DNA of 64,000 nucleotides from Trogon surrucura (Eukaryota; Chordata; Aves; Trogoniformes; Trogonidae), in contig CM036617.1 in assembly GCA_020746105.1 (NCBI GenBank), forward strand, positions 138,225,845 through 138,289,844, in the 5' to 3' direction. The notes under the pieces were generated by a model. That model ran no database searches and had not been told where the DNA came from. It saw nothing but the letters and a program-made list of their open reading frames with translations. Below are positions 48,001 to 60,000 of this stretch, piece by piece. A program made the translations under genes and the position numbers. How positions within the stretch are numbered: position 1 is the stretch's first letter; the number at the start of each line of letters is the position of its first letter.

Positions 48001-51000
48001 ATTACCTTTGATTAGTATCATTTTGCAAACCTTTGTCTTTTCAAATGGTTTTCTGTGAGTAGCAACTGTGATCCTAAAAAGACTGGCATTGCAAAAAAGT
48101 TACCCTGCAGTATCATACGGTGTGGCTTACATACCACAGTTACTACTTGTAGGAAGACCTGAGCAAAGACGACATATCTCAGATACCGCTTGTAGATTGA
48201 ATGCTCTATCCATGCAGCAAATGCCAAAGGGTTGTATTTGGACGGTGAATGGGTTTGCATCCTCCTCCTTTTAAAGATACAGTGAAACAACTGGCAAGGT
48301 TAAAACTACTGCTTTAAATTGGTTAACTGGCCTGTCTGCTGTCTACCCTGGCATTTATACTCTTTGCTTGATACTTAATATCCTCTCAGCTTTGGCTGAG
48401 TCAATTAATCCATTAATTCTGAAATTGCAGAGCAGTGAATAGACAAAAAGAGCTGTCTGATGCTTGGCAGAGAACTGGTATGCTGTGGGGGGTCTTGTGT
48501 CTCTCTTTGTTTCCAACTGCCTTTACAGCTACCAGTAGGACAGACAGAAATACTGGAAAGCTGGAAAAGTTCAAAGCCTTCCAGGATTGAATTTTTACAT
48601 TTTCCATACCTGTAAACCAGCTTTGCAGAAACTGAGAAACATTTTAAAGACAACATGTTTACTCTTAGAAGGTAGTGATGGTAATCCTGGGTCCTGAACC
48701 TATTCAAATTAAGATTATGTTTTTGTCTATGTCTTTTATGTTCTGTTTTCTTGTAGTAACGAAAGAGAGGAACTCTCCAAATTATCTGTCAGCAGTCAAT
48801 TTGCAGTTTCTCTCAAAAGGCCTTTTGCAATACCCTTATAGTGAATCTTTATTTCCCTAATTTGAGCAGGTTAAACCTCCGGTGGAAGGTAATAATTTCG
48901 CAACCCTTCCTCCAAAGTCTCCTTCTCATGGTGGCATAGGCGATGAGGATAGTTTTGGTACCCGCAAAGCCAGATCTTCATTCGGACGAGGCTTTTTCAA
49001 GATAAAAAATAACAAGAGGACTGCAAGTGCCCCAAATCTGGGTAGGTATCATGCACCTGAATGCAGATTCTGTGTATTTTGAAGGTTCTTGACAACAGCG
49101 GTAACTATCTTAAGCAGGAAGACCAGCCTTAGTCTCACTGTGACTTGGTGACACTTCTCTCTGTAGAATGTTTGGGAAATATCAAACAGCAACAAAAAAC
49201 CCCACTCAAAACAAAACAAACAAAAAAACCCTGCAGAAAAGAAACGTCACTGATGTAATGAAATATTTGATCTATTTCAACCTCTGCTGTGCTGTCTCCC
49301 CTGGGACCTTGTAGTGGATTGCTGCAGTTTTGAAATGCTAGCTGCCTGGCAGCAGTTCACACATGGGATTTGTGGCCTTCTTTTTTTTCCCCTGGCTCCA
49401 TCCTCAGTTTATCTTTCACACGATTTTCAGACGTACAGAAATGAGGCAGCAGCACTCATTCTTCCTCTTTGTTTTATCTGAGTTTAAGCAGACTTTCAGA
49501 AGAAGTGGAGACGACAGGAACAGGATTGACGAGATATTCAAGCTCATGTTGATTTTGGGGCCTGTAATTGTGTGGGGGAGGGTGTTCTGGTATTGTCATT
49601 TGATGACATTTGCACATGACACAGAAACAAGCAAAATGTGCTACTTAATGCAGAAGTTGCTGTTGCCACCAGCTGAAATCATACTTGCATTCACTGCCCT
49701 GCTATAGCAGTCTTTCTGCTGTTCCAATTCAAGCATCAAGTGAATCTGTGCGTCAGATCTACTGCCATTCATCTAAAGTTTTTTGCTTTCTCTTGCACGA
49801 GATTTAGGAATTCAGCTCTGTCTTTCAGAAGCCTGAAGGGGCGTTACTTCTGCTTTATAGAGCAGGAGAGTCTCCTGCTCTGACTTACGCAAAGACAATT
49901 TTCGACTTTTGTTCAAAAGAAATGACGTACCTACTCATTTATTACACATTGCCCATATTTGCCTGTGACATAGCCTGGGAACTTGCTAGCTTAATGGGGC
50001 AGAGTCTGGTTGGAGACCTGTATCCAGTGGAGTCCCTCAAGGGTCGGTACTGGGACCAGTATTATTCAATATATTCATCGATGACTTGGATGAGGGACTA
50101 GAGAGTACTATCAGCAAGTTTGCTGATGACACCAAGCTGGGAGGAGTGGCTGACACACCAGAAGGCTGTGCTGCCATCCAGCGAGACCTGGAAAGGCTGG
50201 AGCGTTGGGCGGGGAAAAATTTAATGAAATATAACAAAGGTAAATGTAGGGTCTTGCATCTGGGTAGGAACAACCCCAGGTTCCAGTATAAGTTGGGGAA
50301 TGACTTATTAGAGAGTAGTGTAGGGGAAAGGGACCTGGGAGTCTTGGTGGACAGCAGGATGACCATGAGCCAGCACTGTGCCCTTGTGGCCAGGAAGGCC
50401 AATGGCATCCTGGGGTGTATTAGAAGGGGGGTGGTTAGTAGGTCGAGAGAGGTTCTCCTTCCCCTCTACTCTGCCCTGGTGAGACCCCATCTGGAATACT
50501 GTGTCCAGTTCTGGGCCCCTCAGTTCAAGAAAGACAGGGAACTGCTGGAGAGAGTCCAGCACAGGGCAACTAGGATGATGAAGGGAGTGGAGCATCTCCC
50601 TTATGAGAAAAGACTGAAGGAGCTGGGGCTCTTTAGTTTGGAGAAGAGGAGGCTGAGGGGTGACCTCATTAATGTTTACAAATATATCAAGGGTGAGTGT
50701 CACGAGGACGGAGCCAGGCTCTTCTCGGTGACAACCACTGATAGGACAAGGGGTAATGGGCTGAAACTGGAACATAAGAGGTTCCGCTTAAACTCGAGAA
50801 GAAACTTCTTCTCAGTGAGGGTGACGGAGCCCTGGAACAGGCTGCCCAGAGAGGTTGTGGAGTCTCCTTCTCTGGAGACATTCAAGACCTGCCTGGACAC
50901 GTTCCTGTGTGGCATAGTCTAGGCATTCCTGCTCTGGCAGGGGGATTGGACTTGATGATCTTTCGAGGTCCCTTCCAATCCCTAATATTCTATGATTCTA

Positions 51001-54000
51001 TGATTCTATGATTCTAGCTTACTTAGAATAGGTGTACAGTCTATTCTGAGGGATAGGCTCTTTGCCTTGGTTTATTTTATGTGTGCTTTTGTGTAATCAC
51101 TTGTTTCATCCTGAAATTGATTTGTCTAACAAAGTGGAGTGCTTGTGGCTGTCATAAAGGATTGAAGGATGGGCCATCTAGGTCAGGGTCCTGTGAATTT
51201 GAGTAAGTTGTTTGTTATCCAGATTTCAGTGCTTCCATCTGTAAAGCTGATGTCCAGATACTTGCCACCTCACGGGAGCCTGCGTGAGTCACCTGCCCAA
51301 TGTGTCATGGAGCAAGTGACCTCCCCGCACCGAAGTGACTGCGGTGCTGTTTTACCCTCTCCACCACAGAGCTCTACTGCATTTCTGTTTTGTGAGAGGG
51401 GGATTAACAGTGAATTGGTAATCCTAATCTCTGTGTGAATTCAGCATTGTGTGTCGCGCATGTGTCTCATGTACCTCCCTCCTTTTGTCTTGTATTTTGC
51501 TGACATAAGTTTTGAACCGTGTTTTACCTTGTCCCTCTGCGTGTTCTCTCCCGTTGTGCTTCGTGTGGTTATGTGCGTTGTTTGGATATCTGAAGATCGC
51601 AGTCGAAGTGCAAGTGCACCTACTTTAGGTATAGTAATCGTGCATGTCTGCCTGTACCAGCACTGTGTCGTGACTGCTGCTAACGGCTGGTTATGGCCAC
51701 ACACTTTTTAGACAAGCACTAGGCACCAGAGCTCTGCATCAGTACTTCTGCCCATCACTAAAAGGAGTTCCCATGTAACATCTGCCCTCTGCTAAAAGTC
51801 AGCTGCGCCATTTCTCAGTAACTGCTACTAATGAGAGAGTTTGCGGGTTAATTTGCAGAGACCTTTGCCGTAACTTTGAGCACAAAGTTACCCACAGACC
51901 AAGGTAGCAGGTGAGAATCGGCGATGCCTAAATATCGGAGGCACCTTTGTGCTGTCTTCTGTCTCGGAGCCCCTGGAAGAGTTTAAAGGGTGGCCAAGCA
52001 GGGAATAAGAGATATTTCCCAGGCATTCACTTAGCAGAGATTTGCAGGGAAGGATCCGTAAATTCCTCTTCTGAGTTTTAGTTATATTTATTATATAATA
52101 AGCAAATGAGAAATAAGTGAGGCAGGTGGGAATGGAACTATTCACCTAGTAAAACTCTGTCTTGTGACGTGACTGTTCCCTCCATGGTTCTGGCAAGGGC
52201 AGGTAAGACCTGCAGGGTCCTGCCTTAGCAAGCAGAACTGTGTCAGTTGGAGTGGTTGTACAGACACCCGACATGCCCCTCGCTGACAGACGGACCAGGA
52301 GCTCTCAGCCTTTCCCTTGTGGCCCCTTAGATGTTGTCTATTCTACGCTGTTGTGTCAGAGCACAAAAGGGAGTGAAGTACAAGGAGCAAACGTTGCAAT
52401 ACCCGCAAATCTCTGCTACTAATGCACCCAACCTTGTCCTGGTATTCTTTCACTAGAACGCTCTTGAAATGTGTTTTTTTTCTAAGCTACCACTTTTTCT
52501 TATATGAGTAAAGCAAAAACCACAAATGCAAAAGCCTGGTTTGACATTAGTCTTGTCCCTTGCTGTCAGGATCCCTGTGTTTGATAGCAGTCAAACCAAA
52601 GTGCCCGGAAAAAAATCTTTTATGTGGCCTTGTTGTTTCACTGCAAGGTTTTTACATCTAAAGCATCTGTGGAAAGTGGGACGTGTTCAAATGTATTCTG
52701 TCTGAATCATTTCAGCTTCACCCAGCAGAAAGACACGCTGGCAAAGCCTGCAGTTTGTTGCTGTTCGTGGCACGATGTGGCCGCCTCAGCCTTAACTCTC
52801 TGGCTTGAGACCACATATCCCAGCAATATATGCTCTGCCTTGATTCACGTAACTTGTTTGGTTTTCTTCTGGGAGTCCAAGAATCCATTTCAAAAACAAA
52901 TGATAGTCATCTAATTACACGACCATGTTACAAGATGGTTAAAGTGGTTACAGACCTGACTGTCAGCCTGCTGCAGGCTGCCTTGCCACGGCTGCTTCAT
53001 CTGAACAGGCTCACGCTGTCACTGTTCCCCAGCAAGTAAGTGGCATAGATTCCACATGGTAGTTCTATTCAGCTATCTGGCACTTGCTGGCACATCTCTG
53101 CTTACGTAGCCTGGTAGATACTGCAATTCTTTCCGTTTTCCTTTTAAATGATCTTAAAATAACTTTCTTCTTTGTTACTTTAGCTTTTGTGACAGCTTTC
53201 CTTTTAGGGACAGGAGCCCTCAGGTTTGTTGTCATAGAAAGCAACAGCTACAGATCAAAGATTTAATGCTTTTGGAGTGGGTGGTAATGTGTGGGGTCTC
53301 TAATGAGAGATGCTCTGTGCATCAGTCAGAAGATCTAGTTCAGGCAGAGCCTAAACTCCATGGTGTTTCTCTGCAGAGGAACAAAATATTCCACAGTTTG
53401 CAGAAGTGAGGGGGAAAGGGCCCTCCAGCTCCTGGGGCAGGAGTTGTTTGTGGCTGAAATTTCCTCTGTGTGTAACTTACTGAATACTGCAGGTTATTAG
53501 GAAAGATGCCTGCAGGGAAGTTATTTGTTTTTCTGTGTTTTGGGGACTCCTGGTTTGGTTCCCTGCCGCAGCACTGAATTGTTTCTGGGCATCCACATGC
53601 ATCGGCTCTGTCTGTGAAAAGACTGTAGGAGCAGTCCCCAAGGAAGAGTGTACTTGGGATCTAGTTCACCGATTGATTCATGGGGTGTTTTTTGCCCACC
53701 TTGGATGCAAGTTACTGAACTAGTGCAGAGCATTGCCTTGGAGTGTTCCCAGTGAGCCCCATGAAGGAGGCACACGTATTGTTCCTCCTGGATTTTCTCA
53801 TATCCCTATTTGCCCCATTTTCTTAATGTGGTGGCTCTCAATAATTTTAGCAAGAGTTATTCCAAAGTTCAGGAGTGTGTCTGTACAGTCCTGTGCAAGT
53901 GGATCTTGACAGGGCTTCTGTTTTCTAATAGCTGAAACAGAAAAGGGATCTGCAGATCACTTGGATCTGGCTGGCTTGCCCCCTCGCCCAAAAGAAACGG

Positions 54001-57000
54001 ACAGTCTACAGATGACACCACCTTCTCCAGATTCCAAGAAAAAGGCCAGGGGGATCAAGAAGTTATTTGGAAGGTAAGTAAAAGATGGGAAACGACCATT
54101 CTCGAGAGCTGGGGATTGCATGGAGGTTTGCTGGGAACACGTCGTCCCTTTTTTGCCCTCCCGACACATGGCTCCACGGTGTCAAGAGCATCAGCCAGTG
54201 TGGCATTTGAGAGAACTAACAGTATGTTGGTGGCAGGCAGAATAGCTACAAACCCCGTAGGAGATGTCCCATGTATCAACTGCAGTTGTAGTAACATGCC
54301 TTTTCTTTAGCTAAATGTGTATATGCATTCTTCTTTTAAACTAGACTTAAAAGAAGTCAGTCCACTACTTTCAACCCAGATGACATGTCCGAGACGGAGT
54401 TCAAAAGAGGAGGGACGAGAGCAACTGCGGGGCCACGACTGGGCTGGTCTCGAGACCTGGGGCAATCTCACAAGTAAGACGAGTGGTGCAAAGTGTGCCA
54501 GTGCCTGCCTTCCTGGCAGCTCCAGTCAAGCACGGGGTGCAAAGGAGAAGCATGGTCCCAAAATGAAATGTCCCTTTCTCCTGGCAAACAAAAACAGCCT
54601 ATTTCCTCCTTTAAAAGGGTTTTCACAGGGTTCAGGTTGGTTGGGTGGTAGGGTCCTGTGTGCTGAGCGGAGCCTTCATTGCTCATGGCTGTGGAGGAGT
54701 GGAACCTTGAGGCCATGTGAAGCACAGCATGAGTCCTCATGCGGCAATGGCAGATACTCCTCTGGTACGTTTCCTGCTGCGCTTCTGGGGATTAAAGGCT
54801 ATAGTGAAACATTATGGTCTCACTTCATATGTTTAGCAACACTGGGCAGCAAGGGTGGTTATTTTCAGTAGTGTTAAGAGGATGTGTTAACTGTGATAGT
54901 GGCAGGAGATCAGCACTTCATGGTGCTAGTGGTCCCAAAGTAGAGACTTTCTCTTCCTCACCTGACCTTCAGGCTCACCTAACAACCAACTGTGATGCAC
55001 TCTCTCCCCCAGAGATTGTCCCAACTCCCACAGAATACTCATGAATTAGCCTTAGGCTTTGGTACTATTGTTATAAATGAGAATAGATTTTTGAGGCATG
55101 GGATTTATGAGGACTTTTTTTGGCAAAATCTTCCGTAGTGAGCTGGACATGCCATTTGCGAAGTGGACGAAGGAGCAGGTTTGCAACTGGCTCCAGGACC
55201 AAGGGCTAGGTTCTTATATAAGTAATGGCAAACACTGGATACTGTCTGGGCAAACGCTTCTGCAGGCTTCTCAGCAGGATCTGGAAAAGGTGAGAAATAC
55301 TGGAAACACTGCTTTCAGTTAAACGTACAAAAAATTGCTGGTTTTTTGCATGTGAATCGTGTCCGTAAGGTTCACTTGGTAAAAACAAAAATGTAAACAC
55401 AATGGGTTTTTAAAATATTGTCATCTGCAGTGATGCCAAATCCATTTCCTTTTAGCGCAAGTTTCACAGAAATTTAATGCTCCCTAATTAAACTAATAAT
55501 TTCAAATGTGTGATTTAATTTCATTAAGCATGGACATATCAATCAGCTATGCCACTTTCTTGAAAATGTGTGTGAGTTCCTCATTATCATACGGGTTTGT
55601 AGCCCTGATTCATTAGCACTCATGTATGGTACATGTGTGAGGTGTAAAAAGCTGTTGTTTTGGTCTGATTTTATTTTCTGCCCATTTTACACAAAGAAGA
55701 ATGATAATTTGCTACACACAGAGTGATCAGTCTCTTTGTCTCAAATTGTTACAGAATTATTTGTATTTTTTTCTAAAACTAGAAACGGGGAAAAAAAGTT
55801 GGTTCAGCATATACTTTGAATCCATGCTATTTGCTACTATTTGAATTTTCGGCTTTAAAAAGAAATCACTCTCCTCACCAAACAGTAAACCTGTTTTCTC
55901 AGTCAGGCAGTGAGTTAATTGGAAGTTGTAGTTACACAACAACTAGAATAAGACAAGTGTGATATGAACATAGCGGCTTGTAATAGTGTAATCAGAGTTA
56001 ACATGAGCTGGCAAGCACGGGTGAAGGTGTATATGGGATTGAACGGCTGCACTTACCACTGTACTGGGAAGGTGTTACACATTTGGAAGCATTAGTAAAT
56101 TCCAGTAATTCTTGGGACATTAATATGCTCTTAATTAATTCTTTTAACCTTACCTGCTTGAGTAGGAGGGAAGGAAGTAATCTCATCAAGTATCTTTCTG
56201 AATGTTAACATGGTTTATATTGTGGGATTTTTTTCTTGACCTGGTATGAGAATATCGTGGCCAACATTTTCATACAGTTTGGAATCCACCATGTTTTGAA
56301 ATGAATCCACCACAGTGAGCAGGCCTGTCCCTAGTGCTGAACATGTGCTAAAATTATGCTGATATTCAGCAAATAGAAAATGGACCTACCAAGTCACCAG
56401 CAAGTGCTGTGTACAGTGTGACTCGCTGAAAGCATTTGTAATTCAGCAGAGGGAGAAATAAAATACAGTGTTGTCTCTAGGTTTGTTCTTTCCTTCCTTT
56501 TCACAGGAGCTTGGGATAAAGCACCCGTTGCATCGGAAGAAACTTCAGCTTGCTCTGCAGGCACTTGGATCTGAAGAGGAAAACAATCATGGCAAACTGG
56601 ATTGCCACTGGGTCACCAGTAAGATTTTCTTACAAACTGAAACAGCAACTTTAGATAGGTGTTCCTAATCATGGCTACTTTGGGCTCAAAGAAGAGGAGC
56701 ACTAACTGGTGCTGGGTAACTAGGCTACCACACTAGCATGAGTGTCTGTCTCTGCCTTAGGGTGGCTGGATGACATTGGCCTCCCCCAGTATAAGACCCA
56801 GTTTGATGAAGGGAAGGTGGACGGCCGAATGCTCCATTACATGAGCGTGGTGAGTAAATGGCTTTTCTTTTCCTGACATCTTTTTCACGTTCTTAGTTTG
56901 TCCCTACCTTAATGCACACTGGCATACCTCCAAATAAAAGACCAGGTAGGACTAGACCTGCTTTCACTGTGCCTGTTTGTTGTATCTGCATAGATATTAA

Positions 57001-60000
57001 ATCCACGTAACACCACCCTCCAGCCTCCATGTTCCTCCTGCTCCCTTGGGGCCAATTTGCAAGCGACTGCATCTGTTTATTGCACCCCACAGCATAAGCA
57101 GCCACACCCTACCACTCACCTCTGTGAATGGTCTTCTCTCCTTTCCCATGTTCACCTCCACTCAGCACCCCCAAGCCTTTCCTGGCAGCAGCCCCAGCCC
57201 CAAACGCGCTCCCTGCCCCTGCTACGTGTAGGGAAGAAGAGGGGTCACCCAGGCAGCGGTTGGCCCAGATCTGGCTGTGGAGGAGGCATTGCCATCACCA
57301 GCTCTCTTTCCCTCAGCCTTTCCTTGGGAGTGGCCACTGGCCAAATCCCAGCTGGCCCCACAGATGAGGTGCCTGAGGGGCAGCTCCCACATTGCAGACA
57401 GCCATTCTTATGTCCATCCAGAGAGAGCAGGACCAGACTGGGCATCTTAGAGGAGTCCAGGTGTCTCCAAGGAGTCAGAGAGCTGGGTCATGGTGATCTG
57501 CGTTGTAGCTTCCTACAGCAGAAAGTCAACTCCTGTCTGGAGGCCGACAGATCATCTCTGCATTACTCTGGCCCTGTATTAAAAGTTTGAGAGGAACATC
57601 AAAGTGCTGCGTGGTCACTGTCTCCACAAGTGAGTTTTGCCCCAGATGACTGAAACTACTGAAAGCAACCTGAAGCTGGAGCTTACTTTTGCGGTTGCCG
57701 TGTCGCAGAGGCTACACCCGTGCACATTTACTGTACCAAAAGTACAGACTTCTCTCCAAGAGCTAAACATCTTGCGTGTCTCACGGGACGTGCTGACAAG
57801 AATTTCAAAGCTGTCGAATGGTTCATAAATCGGGATTTTCTGGATGGTTGTAGGGAGGTCAGAGTGTCAGAGGGATTGCTGCTGATAAAAGGATATGCCA
57901 GAATGCTGATTTTGCGTGCTTCATCGCAGTGTTTAAAGGGCCTCTTGAAACTGTAGTGGATGTCCTGTGCTAAGCTAGTGCAAATAGCTTTAACCTATAG
58001 AAGAACAGAAGGCCTGATACTACTGCTCACCTGCAAGTATTCACTATATTCTCTCCAGCTTTAAAGATACTCTCTTAAGGTGGAAGAGCAAGTGTAGTAA
58101 GCAAGAGCAGAGTCGTGCATAAGAAGTGGGCTATCTTGTGCTTAGCAGTTGTGCATGACACTGATGTGCTCAGGCAGCATTTGTAAGTACACACAAAAGC
58201 ATTCAAATTATGTTGTTGACGTTCATGCAGCTGGATCTTTGCTGTTCAAGTTGTTAATTAATAGAAGTAGGTGGATTTTTTTTTTCTTCAGTGAGAACAA
58301 ATTCAGTCTACTTACCTATTCATGTGGATGCTGAGGTGAAGAAAATCCAGGCAACTTCCTTTGAAGAAAATTGCAGTTTTAAGAGCCAACTTGTTTGAAA
58401 ACAGGCTACATTTAATAACTTTTGCATACTGTGTTTCAAAATGCTTAGCACCTGCGTCAGCTCCTCACTTTGCTGCTGGTTGGGTGAAGCCAACCCAGCA
58501 GGTTTCCTTTGTGTAAAGCCTCAGGTAAAACGAGTTGCTCTCTGGAGACACAAATGCAAACTTGAGCACTGCTAATATTAATTCCTTCTCTATAACAACA
58601 ACAAAAAAATCAATCACATGCCTGTTCTCTCATGAGCCACGCCATGGGCAGAGTTAAAGTTACCATTTTACGCCGCATTTGCATGTATTTTGTGTAGGCT
58701 TTACAGCGGCACCAGGAGGAACCCTGGGCTTGATCCATCTAACTCTCCTCCTGTCAAGACTCCCTTTCAGTCATGTTAAATACTCGCTGCTTATGTAGTG
58801 GGTTTTGGTGTTTGTTTCCTTTAGATTTTGAGTTTGGACATTGATATAAAAACAGGAGGCAACTTCTTCCTTCTGCTTAAGTCTTCGAGATCTGATGCCA
58901 GTAGGCACCACTGAGCTTCATCTTGTGTTGGGAGACTTTGCTACCTCCAAGATGTAGCATAGGCTGTAATGTAAAGGAACTTACATTATTCAACAGTCTT
59001 AAAAAAAAAACCAGTCTTAAAATAAACAGTATTAAAAAAGAAAGGTAATAGGTTGAAAGAGGAGAGATATGTAGCAGGAGCTTTGCCTTTTAAATAGATA
59101 TTCTTACTGTCACTTCCCTTTAACTGTAGATCACTAGGGATGTTTATAGACAGCGTTTAGCCAGCAAATTGTAAAAACAGATTCGGTGTAAACACACAAC
59201 TAAACACATCTGCATGCAAAGTGTGAAAGAAATACTTTTTAACATTTCATGAAGTTACCCTAATTGAAAATAAAGAACAAATATTTATTATTTTATAACA
59301 AATAAAATAGCAAATGATAACATAGAAGCTCTACTCTAGGTTCCTCATAAAGTTAGCCAAACGCAATGAAATGTTTGGATAAGTGAAGAATCTAGCCTTA
59401 AATATTCTGACAAAATAAATTTCAGTATTCATAACATGTTAAATAATACTAAAGCATATTAAACCAGATTTTCTAAGTTACTCAACTTGCACCAACAGAG
59501 AGTTGGACTTTGAGACACTTAACAGCACAGTTAGGACTGAATTACTGCTGAAGAGCTCCCTTTAGCAGGAGTGCAAGTCTTGCAGCCTGTGACCACGCTT
59601 GCAGTGCAGGGGAGGTTCTTCTTCTGCAGCGTTCCTCTGGAGCCACAGCAGCAGAGAGCGAGGTGGGAAGTCTAGCCAGGCCTCTCACATAGTCCTTACA
59701 GGCTCTTCATGCCTGGACTCACTAAACAAGACAGTCTGATTATTTTGGATTTGAAATGCTGAATTTCTGGTGCTAGACTTTGGAATGAAACCACAGATGG
59801 GCAAAACGTGACACTTTCTTTGCGTAGATTGCAAACCAGTCAGCAGGTCAGGCTACTGGGCTGTACCAGTAGCCTTTCTTAGCCTGTGAGACCCATCTAA
59901 ACCTTCTGTCTCCATGCCGTTGTCCACCTCGTGTCCTGTGAGTTGAGCCCCTTTGGGTGCTGGAAGGCTCTGTCTCTCGACTCCTCAGTGGTTTGAAGGA

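Larger units (their letters stand above)
42772..48869 (+). other. PPFIBP1 introns 11 to 15
   Basis: Introns of about 0.9, 1.5, 1.2, 1.0 and 1.2 kb separate the small linker exons 12-16. A 28-bp tandem duplication lies at 43531-43586. No mobile element recognised in this part. Confidence 0.8.
49042..53931 (+). other. PPFIBP1 intron 16, 4.9 kb
   Basis: It contains the 1020-bp CR1 insertion (49994-51013) followed by microexon B (51596-51628). The 51629-53931 remainder shows no recognisable element. Confidence 0.85.

Noticed and set aside
50037-50775. Long minus-strand open frames inside the 50-kb CR1
   Set aside because: They are antisense shadows of the CR1 reverse-transcriptase frame.
54317-54871. 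184-codon + strand open frame overlapping exon 18
   Set aside because: It reads exon 18 in the wrong frame; the true frame gives the conserved [13 protein letters not shown] segment and splices at 54473.
57057-57590. 177-codon + strand open frame in intron 21
   Set aside because: Low-complexity Pro/Ser/His-rich translation from a GC-rich patch. No domain seen.
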